DNA of 64,000 nucleotides. Source: Halichondria panicea. Its lineage: Eukaryota > Porifera > Demospongiae > Suberitida > Halichondriidae. Positions within the stretch are counted from its first letter, which is position 1. Every line of letters starts with the position of its first letter. A program made the position numbers and the translations under genes. The stretch spans positions 4,326,412 through 4,390,411 of the forward strand of contig NC_087385.1 in NCBI RefSeq assembly GCF_963675165.1, read 5' to 3'. Shown one piece after another: positions 21,011-31,500 of this stretch. The notes below the pieces were generated by a model. It made no database searches and was not told where the DNA came from. It was given only the letters and a program-made list of their open reading frames with translations.

Positions 21011-24000
21011 ATGGCTGAAGCTGTTGGACGACCAGATTTTTACGGCATCTCACCTGGAGAAGTTCTTTATCAAAGTGGAGACTCATTCAAGAGGTATATG
21101 GATGATCATATCGAAACACTTATTCAAAAGATGATTTCGGAGAAGATTATAGGCAGAAAATTTGGTAAAGCGATCAAAAACAAACACAATTCCTTGGATA
21201 TGCTTCTGGCAACAATGAAAAAAATGTCTCTAGAGAAGTTTGTCAAATACCTTCAATTGTTACTAACCATCTCTAAATCTGAAGAACCTGTTGTAAAAAA
21301 GGGAGCGGAAACAGTGGTGGGAAATTTAGAGGATGTGAAAACGATACAAGACAGTGCAAAAAATCTAATGGGATTGATGAAGGGCTCACTTGAAGCAATG
21401 AAACCCGCACCTGGCTCAGATCTACACGCTGTAATCACTGACTTGGTGCATTTTGTTTTGCAAGACGGGCATGTTCAAAGTCAAACCGAATTACAACAAT
21501 TGGATGCACCTAACCTCTCACAACCTTTCCAACCACCAGAAGGAGATCTTGGGAATCCTGAGTTTGGCGTATTCACGAATAAAGGTGGGACTCTCTACTC
21601 TGCACTGCATGGTGTCACTGTGACCATCCCCCCCAAAGCCATCCCTGGAGCCATTCCCAACTTCTACCTCTCCATGCACTTTTATCTGCAACAACCGTTC
21701 ACTCTAATGGATGATGCAGACCCTTGCTCTGTGATAGTGTGGATATATCAAGACCCTCGCTTTCATTTTCTCGAGGACGTCACTGTCAAGATTCCCCACG
21801 CTTCCGTTGTCGATGGCTCCCTCTGTGTATTGACCTGGGGTAAAGACAAACAACTGAACCTCAACACCGAAGTCCCAGCTGACTTTAGTGATGGATACCA
21901 TGCTGTCATCAAAGTCAAGCATTTCTGTCCGAAAGTCGCTGCGAGAAGAAATCCTGTACGAAAATGTACTAAAAAACCTGGAAGTAGTAAAAATATGAAA
22001 AAGATGGAGAATTTGAAAAGTAGCAGTTTGGAGACGTCCATTGAGGAAGGCTTGGTAAGTCTCACTAACAGTACAGAGGCTGTCAACATAAGACCCCTCC
22101 CTCGTCAAGATGCTATCAGTATGGAGTGTGACTCTCCAGCTGTGCCAGTATCACAGGACAGTCTAACGGCCGAGGAAGATGAGTCTGGTTTCAAGTACAG
22201 CATAGCCTGCAGCATGCCCTCTGATCGATCAACGGGAGACTGGAAGGTGCAGTTTGCAGCTTGTCAAAGCAACCCCACAGGGATCTTGGTATGTTGAAAC
22301 TAACAGTATTGTAGACTGACCCACTTACGCATCGTATCTACACATAGTTGTTGTGGCAGTTGGCAGAGAAGTTATTTTGCAAGAATTTTTATCTTTATCG
22401 TGTGGATTATGTTAGAATCAGAGGAGGCTCTTTTGAAATGTGTCCAGAAACTTGGAGTGACAACATTTGGAAGATTGATGCGTCTGAGAAGAAACCATAT
22501 GCAAGTACAAAAGTAATGTGATTATGATGTGTATATATGAGGTACTAAGGGTTCTGTACTTTCACTAAGATTAAGCTATTCAGTGATATAGTTTATGTAT
22601 AAAAGTTAAGAGATAATGATGTGCAGATATATTAAAGAGTTTATAAGCTACGTATTCAGTTATGTGTTTGTGTTATTTGTGCGTTTCTTTCACTATAAAG
22701 CTATTCAGTGTTCATTATTTTCAGATATTTGAGAAACAGATACTGTCTGCCTCATCTAAGGCAAAACTGCCTGGGCAGGCCTTTCATAATCCCCCTAGAC
22801 TGTGTTATGACGTGTATCACTTGAGTGAGAATGTCCATTCCAAGCTGCACTGCTGGATGTATGCACAGAGAGCGCGCACTGATAACGGTTGTACACCCTG
22901 CTTCATTATCACATCCACTCCAGTGGAAAAGATACCCATTACTAAGAATGGTAATTAATGTACACACATGTCTAGCAGCATAATTATTATCTTGGGTTCG
23001 CATACGAGGTATACGGTAGTGTGTGTGTGTGTGTGTGCGTGCGTGCGTAGACTGCTCTACAGCTGCTCAATGATAATTGAAGTGCAAGCAATAGTGTCTA
23101 CACAGGCTTCTAGTCACGATTAGGATTTGATTGTTTACGCTTCATACTCGAGTTATGGCCAGTTTTGCTTACTTTAAAGGCTTTTGCAGACTCTTGCGTA
23201 GCAAAATCTGTTGATATAGCATAGCTATTTTACTACCGGGGTGTCATACCAGTTTTGCTTACTTTGAAGGCTTTTGCAGACTCTTGCGTAGCAAAATCTG
23301 TTAGCTATTTTACTACCAGGGTGTCATAGAGGGGGAAAGGGAGGATAATCATATCCCCCCTGGCTCAAATCCCCCCCCCCCCTCTAAAATTTGCGTTCAG
23401 GTACTAGTTGCAGTGGCGGATCCAGGAATGTTAAAAGGGAGGTTCCAAAACGTTAAAAAAAAAGGTCATCACTTTTCCTAAGCAATGAGCATGCGCATTA
23501 GAGTATTTAGAGAGCCCTACCCACATATCAATTGCATGAAATCATCCTAGTAACTACAGATATAGATCACGATCATTCAAGCTGAGTTGCTAGCTATAGT
23601 AAGTTGATCTCCAGTGTGTTCTTGTGTGAAAGGGGGGTTCCATGGAACCCATGGAACCTGTCTGGATCCACCACTGAGTTGTATGACGAGAATGCTAAGG
23701 CAACCCTAGCCTCGGTCCCAGGCCGATTTTTTTTAATAGAACGAAGTTGAAAAATACGTTCAATTGGAGACGGATCGGCCTGGGGTCGAGGCTAAGGCAA
23801 CCCCAAAACCCACCGTAATTCACCTAAGACCTGACCACCTAATTAACAAACATCCAGGGGGGGCATGTCCCTGTGTTTTCCGCCTGCCTTTATTCCCCCC
23901 CTCTACTTCAAAGCGCTAGCTATTGGTAGCTGCACTGCAAAGCCACACAGTTTGCAGCTATTGGATTTTGAACTTTCAGCATCCTTTTTAGCAACAATTA

Positions 24001-24897
24001 TGGTCATCATTTCCCACTCATTTCCTGCATGCAAATGTAATAATGTACATGTGTGTAATAATAGTCTGCTAGTACTATAGATTCTTTGCCGTAAAGCTTT
24101 GGCACCGAGGCATCAGCACCCGCAGTGCTTTCATTATTACAGCTAATTTTGATTTCATATAATTGCTTCTACTCCTCCTAGGTGACAGAGTCCTATTCAC
24201 CAGTCCCTATCTCTATGCCGTTGACAGTGACATCATCAAACTTCTCAATCACCAAGGCCAGAACATCATTCTTGATACTCTAACGTCCGAACACCTCAAG
24301 TTCCTCGCAGATATCAGTCTCCAGTTACCTGAAATTCAACGACTGTGCGAAGCATTGAACATAGGGTACAGGCCTAATGAAAAAGAAGATACCTTTACAA
24401 TTCTCGGCAATTGGGTGGCCAGTCAAGGCGGAGACGCTAGCTTGATACGACTCAAGAAGCAACTCAGGACTGTAGATATTGTCGACATTGCTGTGTGTGA
24501 GAACAAAGACTCGAGTGTCCTGCTCAGTCCACACCTAGAACATTGTTTGATTCTGGACATTTTCACAAAAGATAGGTCGGCACCAAGTTATAAAGCCCTG
24601 CTAGATCTGTCTGGAAAGTTGGAACACTGCTGGAAGGATGTTGGCCGTCTACTAGGAATCGCACCTAACGAGTTAGAGAAGATTGTTCTACAGGAGAAAT
24701 CGTTTAATATTATCGATCCACCGTCGTACCAACTGATTTTCAATTGGCAGAGGAGAGAGGGGAGGGGAGCTACCTTCGGGGCACTCTTCAAGGCCATTCA
24801 TCGAGTGTTCCACCATCAACCATTGTTAATCAATGATGCTCATCTATTCTGTGTTCATTATGTTCATGAACATCTACCCATCCATGCGGTGCATTAG
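21011..24897 (+). CDS. CARD-like / ZU5 / tandem death-domain protein, copy D
   Basis: Exons 21011-22288, 22348-22500, 22725-22950 and 24182-24897 join into 791 codons including stop. The layout matches copy B: CARD-like segment at residues about 24-92 (FVKYLQLLLTI core), ZU5 at about 175-315 (GVTVTIPPKAIPGAIPNF, FHFLEDVTVKIPHASVVDG), a Lys-rich linker, a UPA-like middle, and two death-domain-like units (second with WKDVGRLLGIAPNELEKI and WQRREGRGATFGAL). The ancestral start at 20953 shared with B runs into TAG after about 12 codons because of inserted bases. The ATG at 21011 restores the frame at GRPDFYGISPGE, leaving a shorter N-terminus. Intron 2 starts with GC (22501-22502, context TAT/GCAAGT) where B has GT, so it is a GC-AG intron. 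The gene appears functional. The same death-fold signalling role is inferred as for B. Confidence 0.78.
23159..23328. repeat. Tandem duplication in copy D intron 3
   Basis: Two units of about 90 and 80 bp (23159-23248 and 23249-23328) start CCAGTTTTGCTTACTTT and end GGGTGTCATA. The second lacks about 10 internal bases. Confidence 0.75.
23411..23676. mobile_element. hAT-like MITE with 5-bp TSD in copy D intron 3
   Basis: It starts CAGTGGCGGATCCAGG and ends TCTGGATCCACCACTG. AGTTG flanks it at 23406-23410 and 23677-23681. It is an independent insertion of the family at 14795, with a different target sequence. Confidence 0.75.
23707..23794. mobile_element. 88-bp TAGCCTCG MITE with 9-bp TSD
   Basis: It starts TAGCCTCGGTCCCAGGCCG and ends CGGCCTGGGGTCGAGGCTA. 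AGGCAACCC flanks it exactly at 23698-23706 and 23795-23803. The whole element can fold into a hairpin. Confidence 0.85.
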
Positions 24898-25500
24898 ATT
24901 CCATTCGCCAAACTATATATTTTTTTATGATGCATATACATGTATACCGGTATAGCTCGTATATACCATTCAATAACCTTCATTTATCATCAGCCATCTA
25001 TCGTAGCCACTTTGACACAGTTACATCATTTTTTCAATTAACTATTATAACATCACTTCCCCCAAAAATTACTAATCTATATATCAAAGCTATGATGTCA
25101 CCAGCTAATAGCAGTGTGCTACATTTAATATAATGTTCAGTTAGGATTTAACATGTGACTTTGAGCCACTGGCACTGGCCACTTTATCGTTGATGATTCG
25201 ACTGGAGAGCTCGGTAGGGGAGGTAGCAAAGATCGAGACGTGGTACGGCTGCAGGGGGGGGGGGGAGTTAGTATTAGAGTTGTGAGTATATATACAGCCA
25301 ATGAGGTAGTCCTCAAAGAACCTATGCTACGAATGGGTATATGAGAATAATCCAGTATAGCTGCGTAAAAGGTTTGCACGCTAAGAAAAAACAAAGTTTT
25401 AGAATGCTTGCAGTGATGAGTGGAAACATCAGAAAAGGGGTCCAGAAACACAAAACTATTTGACGGCTAGTGAGCATACATGTAGGGGAAAGTATGATTG
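24898..25500. other. 3' flank of copy D, near-duplicate of the flank of B
   Basis: Noncoding. It follows the sequence downstream of copy B (8174-8690) closely, including GGATTTAACATGTGACTTTG and GATGATTCGACTGG. This places B and D in one duplication lineage. Confidence 0.75.
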
Positions 25501-25505
25501 TTACT

Positions 25506-26268
25506 CAGGGTTTCATACAGGATTTTTAGCCAAGGGGGGGAAATGACGACGGCCGTACGCCGTTGAAAATTTGGCAGAATGATTGTCTAAGGTGCAATTT
25601 GGAGGTTTTTGTGCTTAGTCTAGTTCTTAACTGTTCTTACTGCATTGTACACCTTCACCTCACCTGAAAAAAACATTAAGCAAAGCAGAAAAGGTACTCA
25701 AATTGACCTTTAGTGTGTGTACAGAGCCTATGGTCCCACCATGTACGTTGTAAGGTTTTAAATTTCTAAGGGTATCATCATGTATACATCATTTTGTGTA
25801 TGTAATTTCCTGTCTAAACTTTGACTGTACTATGTGCTAGATGAAATACCGTATAGCGGGAAATTTTCGCGGGCGCACATTTTTGCTATTTGGCTCCAGA
25901 GCCCTCAGCAGAAAATTTCGTGGGTTCTAATATTCGCGGTTCAATGCCAGGAAACCACACCCACCAATAGCTTTGCATGTGAAATACCGGTGCGTGGGAG
26001 TTTATCCCAGTTTTAATTTTCGCGTTAACTACTCTGCCCTCGAAAAACGTGAAATTTTGCACCCCACGAAAATGTCCTGCTATATGGTATATGTATGCAC
26101 TACTGATGTATGTAAGAGGCTTTTTCTTTGATTGATAAATGTAGAATAATTATTATAGCTACATGTACATCTATCTGAATCACTGTACAATTTGGTATGA
26201 CATCATTAATTTTGCATATTTCCAGGGGGGGGAATCCCAGGGCTCCCACCCCTCTGTATGAAACCCTG
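25506..26268. mobile_element. hAT-like element with 5-bp TSD, hosting a nested MITE
   Basis: It starts CAGGGTTTCATACAGG and ends CTCTGTATGAAACCCTG, a clear inverted pair. TTACT flanks it at 25501-25505 and 26269-26273. Another TIR element (25846-26090) is nested inside. No transposase was recognised. Confidence 0.8.
25846..26090. mobile_element. GTATAGCGGG-family MITE
   Basis: It begins ATACCGTATAGCGGGAAATT and ends AATGTCCTGCTATATGGTAT, inverted repeats of about 24 bp. Related elements occur near 28996-29180, 44566-44752, 44969-45178 and 48770-48946. All have ends of the type TAnnGTATAGCGGG and internal TTTCG or CGAAA motifs. Confidence 0.65.
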
Positions 26269-26317
26269 TTACTATTTGGGTGCATGAAAGTGTGACCATA
26301 TCTCAGTTTTCTCTTAC

Positions 26318-28400
26318 CTTAAAGATCCCCTCCAGGTCTCCCTTGTGTGTGCTGATCTTAGCCTTGGCCATGGGTTTGCAGCTCTCACCCATCCATTGAA
26401 TGTACACAAACTTTATGGTTGGGATGTCATCTACCACATCAGTCTGTGTGTGTGTGTGTGTTGTGTGTGGGGGGCAGAACATGACATTGTGTTTGTACAT
26501 TTGTTGTGTGTGTAGTCACCTACCACTTTGACAAGGCTGTACAAAATTTTATCATCAGCTATGAGTTCCTTGACGTCCTCCACAGCACCAGGTCCAGAGC
26601 CACAGGCCACGAGAGGGTTTTTAGGGTTGTTGCCCTCATAATAGCAAGCACACCTACGGTAGAAATAGGAGACTACTGTAACAATGGATCATAATATATA
26701 CCTTTGGTTTGGTAGGGTTTAGTTACAGTGTGAGGCACGCAAACATCGTAAGGAATAGCCACTTAGAAGGGAGGGGGGGTTTGCTCAGTGTGTATGCGCT
26801 ACTCACCAGGTAGTGGTAGAGTTATCGTCTCTGACATCAGCAATGGAGTCGTGGACTGACTGATCAACCTTCATGCCTGGATCAATGTATTAATGATGAG
26901 CCTAATGTAGCTATCACATACAATTCCATGTATAGAGCAAGTAATCACTTGTGAATTATATTACCTCCTGTTCCCTTGGAGACCCCGGTGAAGGATGATC
27001 CCATCTTGCCTATCTTACCCTGGTTGGCACTCCTAGTGGGTGTGGAGCCAACGTGTGTGTCCATCTTGGTGGAGGTCCCCGACATGAACCCACGCTCCTG
27101 GAGGGGTGGTAGACAAGGTAACTAATAAGTAAAAGTGCTAGTACTATCAGAAAATCATATCCAAACTAGGGTGTGCTAGACAATGCAGATAATTGGGTGG
27201 AACAGTGTGGTGAATGAACTTACTTGTCTCACTTTGCCCTCAGAGGCCTCCAACACCTTGCTCTTCGTGCCACTGTATGTAGAGTGTGTGGCAGAGGTGA
27301 ATCACATTACTCAAAGCAAATGTGAATCTTAGCAAGCTATGATGATGGTAAACATACGTCTGCTCCTGTAGTCTTGTTCTGATGTGCTCCCCTGTTACCT
27401 CATCCTTACTTTCCACCTCATAACTCAAATGGTAGGGCTGCAAGTGAGTTTATAATTACATAGATTCATAATTGTGTACACTTTTATACTGATACAAAAA
27501 CAAACAACGGTAGCCATGACAGCCACAGGTATGCCCTTTAATGGAGGCAGTGAAAACATACAATAGCAGCATTCCATGGCCATCACTCTGCCAAATATGA
27601 GCAGAGAAGAGCCTACTAGTATAGCCAGAGGAGAATAGATACTATGCTAGGAATTCATTGCAGCTAGTCCAACACAAGGGGATGCTTTACCATCACCGTA
27701 TGCCACGCCTAACAAAAAAGCTAAACACTAAAGGCCATTAAAGTTGAATAGAACAATACAAACACACAGGACAACAAGAGAGGACCGACTCACGTTAAAG
27801 TGTTTTTCGATGCTCCCGTGAATGACACCCAATTTTCCTTTCTTGGTAAAGGGCACACTCGTACCAGTCCATCTAATGTACACAAACTTGATTGTGGTGG
27901 ACATGTCAAACGTCTCCTCCAGACGAACTGAAGGGAGAGGGACAGAATCTCATAACCATTAAGTATACGTTTTGTAGATCTACTACAGAGAATTAAGAAT
28001 GCACATAGCACACTAACAAACTAAGGGTGGATATTGTCCACACAACACATTCACCCCGCAGTGTACTAAACACTAGGTGACAGCATTCCTAGACTGGCCA
28101 GCTTACCTAGTCCATACATGAACTGGGCGTCGTCAATACTTTCCACCATCTCCTCCAGACCTCCAGTCCCAGAGCCCACATAGGTGACCACGTTGGGGTT
28201 CCCATCAGCATGCCCAAATAGTGCCCTGAGTGGACAGGGTAGCAGTCAGTGCAGTCAGTGTTGTGTGTGTGCAGTGGGGTGGGGTGACACACACCACACA
28301 TCCACTCTACTCACCAATTAGTCTGGCTGGCATCAGATCTCACATCAGCTAGGGCTGCTCTGAAGGCGTCTGGATCATTGATAGCTGCTTCAGTGGACAT
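26318..28400 (-). CDS. Double ADF-H (coactosin-like) actin-binding protein; last exon not found
   Basis: The start is MSTEAAINDPDAFRAAL at 28400. Successive minus-strand exons give a first ADF-homology domain (DVRSDASQTNW, VTYVGSGTGGLEEM, TIKFVYIRWTGTSVPFTKK, PYHLSYEVESKDEV), then a linker with ERGFMSGTSTKMD and GKIGKMGSSFTGVSKGTG. A second ADF-H domain follows (SIADVRDDNSTTTW, VACGSGAVEDVKEL, TIKFVYIQWMGESCKPMAKAK). Coactosin-type ADF-H proteins bind F-actin without severing it, and the KFVYIxWxG core is typical. The last recognised exon ends at a GTAAGA donor at 26318, before the domain's expected C-terminal helix. Downstream sequence is transposon and then the death-domain array. Either the terminal exon is beyond a disrupted region or the gene is truncated. 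It shares a 145-bp promoter with TUBGCP3. Confidence 0.7.
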
Positions 28401-28545
28401 CTTGCACTAGCACTGTACTTTCCTGGATTAATTCGAGTCAAAAATTATTATTAACTATGCAACCCCACCCATAATGAGTTAAATAACGACCTTTGCCCTT
28501 TAGCGGTTTAGGGCGGGAGAACTGAACCAAGAAATTCGAAAGAAG
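28401..28545. promoter_or_regulatory. Divergent promoter between the ADF-H gene and TUBGCP3
   Basis: Only 145 bp separate the two start codons, which point away from each other. Both 5' UTRs and promoters must fit here. No TATA box is evident. A TAATGAGTTAAATAACG stretch and the TTTAGCGGTTTAGGGCGGG segment are candidate sites. Confidence 0.5.
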
Positions 28546-31500
28546 ATGACTTCCTTCAGGGCCAAGCAAAGCAGAGAAGGGACAGTTCCAGAGTTGCTAA
28601 ATGAACTCTGTTCCTTGTATGCAGGGAAGAATGGAGGTAGAAAAGTCTATCTGTGCACTTTTGTAAAGATATTCTAATGTAGCACACCCTGTAATCATGA
28701 TACAATCATTTTTACCTCTCCAGACAAGTTAAACAGACTGTATGCACTGACGTCATCTGTACTTAGGAGGTACGAATCTCTAAATGCACACTGGAATGAA
28801 ATTATTGTATGACTCATACTCTCAGCAATTCAATACCTTGTGTACTGCCCGACGCCCTCAGGCTGACGGAAACTATCCAAAAATCTAGTGAGTCTAATTT
28901 TAGTATTACTTAGGGAGATCTACCCAGTGTTATATAATTGGTTGCTTTGGATTGTATAACGATCGACGATTTCACATTGTCATTAACTTTCTGTAATATC
29001 GTATAGCGCGCAGATTGCTCAAACTAAGCATTCCGCGGATTTTATTTTCGAGGATAGAGGTTCAAATGACCATACCCCTACAGTTTCAACCGGAAGTAGA
29101 CATGAGGTTCAAGGTTAATCCTCGAAAACCTCAAAAATTTACTGCCTCGAAAATACGGTACTTTTCGTCCTGCTATTAATAACCGGTAAACAACTTTCCA
29201 ACAAAGAAAGACCGTAGACTCTCTTAAGAATCAATGCTATGTACTATGTAGATCCATCTCCTCCTAACACACACACACACACACACACACCAGTGTCGAG
29301 ACAGGCCAGAGAGGGTGACGCTCTTCTCTTTGTGGAGCTCAACGGGAAGCTATCCAATCAGAGGATCATCCAGAGGCCGGCCGCTCTCCTTACATTCCTC
29401 CAGACACTCATGGCCGACTCTGGCTTTGGGCTCAGGGATTATAGTCTACCCAATGAGGTGAGAACTCATTGTTCGCTTGTTGGTAGTATAGTATTCCTAA
29501 ACTGCAGCCCAGTCTGGATTGCATTACAATTCTGTAAAATGATATGATTGTGCTTGCTTTTGCTTTTTGCTACGTATTTACACATCCTTAAACGTTTTCT
29601 TAACCGATTATTTAGCCATCCAGCCCAGTCTACTTACTTATGTGCTGTGTGGCACAGTAAATTGTAGACCCCAAGCTAATAACGATTATGCACTGTGATT
29701 GTAGCATTATAATTATTTTGCATGCATGGTGGTATGATCTTTCAAACAGTCTAAATACTGAATGCTTACTTATAATTATGGCAACTTTGCTTTATGCTGT
29801 GTGTGTACAGTAAATTGTAGCTAATTACGATTATGCAAGTTTTCTTTCCAATTATTTAGCCCTCCACTCCTCCAGGTCCCGTTGCTGACAGCCTCCCAGA
29901 GCCACCTCCTCCCCATGCCCAGTGACTCAGTGACATTGGTGGGCTCCAGTGGAATTGGCAGCATGGCCAGCGGAGAGCTCTCCTCACTGCACTCTCATAG
30001 CAGACACACCCAGTCAAAGTGAGGGACAGGAATAGTGCCAGTACATACCTGAATCAGCAACAAAATGGTTGCATTTGCTGTTGCTTCTCAGACACTACCT
30101 AACCAGAGGAGGTTTGCCATGCGTCATCAATCATGTGATGTCTGCTCACGTTACCATAGATACCGAACAACTGTAAAAAAAAAGTTATGGCTAACTCTTG
30201 CTTTGCTGAGCTACCTGGCTAGCTGTGTCTGTTGTCTGGCGAGGGGATTGCTGGGGATCGGGCTGGTTAATGAATGCTTTATATTCAAAGTAGCCAGAGA
30301 GATACATAAATGTTGCCTTCAGTCTCCAATGATCGTGCAACACCAGCTAGAAGTTTAAATAGAATATCATTGTCAATTGCTGTGCCAGTTCAGCAAAAAA
30401 GTGGTGAACGTAATAATTGTCTAACTTCCTCTACTACCTAACCTAAAACTAGCCACTAATTAGGAATTGTACCAACCTCTGTTCGATGTTTTCCTGATTT
30501 GTAACACCCACTCTTTTAATACTCTCCTGTCCTCCACTTATTATGGTTTGCTATTGCTGCAGTCATGACCTGTTTGGAGGCACCCCTCACCCTCAGTCGT
30601 CCTCCACACCCTTCACAGTCCCTCACATAATGGGCAGGCCAAGAGAGGCCTGGTCTGCTACTCCCCTGGATCGATACTCTGTCACTAGGCCAGTGGGATC
30701 TGATCAGGACGGTTAGTATCATCACATGCATTCATATACTGGGTATGTACTCTTGTTTAATTATTTACCCCTCCAGTTCAACTGTCAGAGAGTGTGCTGG
30801 TGAGGGATCTAATCTTTGTCTTCCAGAATATCGAAGGAGAGCACATCCACTATGACAGCAAAGAGGATGCCTTTAGACTGGATAAGAAAGTGAGTATACT
30901 CTACTGCCAATATATAGAATGAGCACTTTACCTAGTCAGGGCTGTATTGAGGGGGGTAATTCACCCCCCCCCCCCAGGATCTGGCAAATTCATTTGTACT
31001 GCTATAATTCTGATGACTTCGCCAGTGAATTTGTACCTGTATTAGTGAATATTCATGTATTAGCGAAATCAGCAGTAATGGGCTCCTGGCGAAATTTAAC
31101 ATCCATCACCAGTATGTAGCATTTACCTGTGGTCTTTGTCTACAGGTGTGTGTTTCCCCTTCTGTCCGAGAGCTGACTCACAAGCTGGCTGAGCTGGGCT
31201 GGTTGCACAGGAAAATCAAGCAGTTCATTGACTCCAAGCTCAGAGACAAGACACAGGGATTAGTGTGTCAGGTAACCATTACCATTTACCAGATGCTCGT
31301 AGCTTCCAGCTAAACACTTGTTTACCTAAGCCTAAGAAAACACTCTTTATATTGCCGTTGTTGACTCCAAGCTCAGAGACAAGACACAGGGATTAGTGTG
31401 TCAGGTAACTTACCGGTGCTGGTAACTTCCAGCTAAACACTTTGTTTACCTAAGCCTAAGAAGACACTCTTTACCCTTGCCTTTGTTACCTTGGTTGTGA

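Noticed and set aside
30065-30358. 97-codon + ORF in a TUBGCP3 intron
   Set aside because: No homology pattern, and it ends without splice links to the conserved GCP3 exons.
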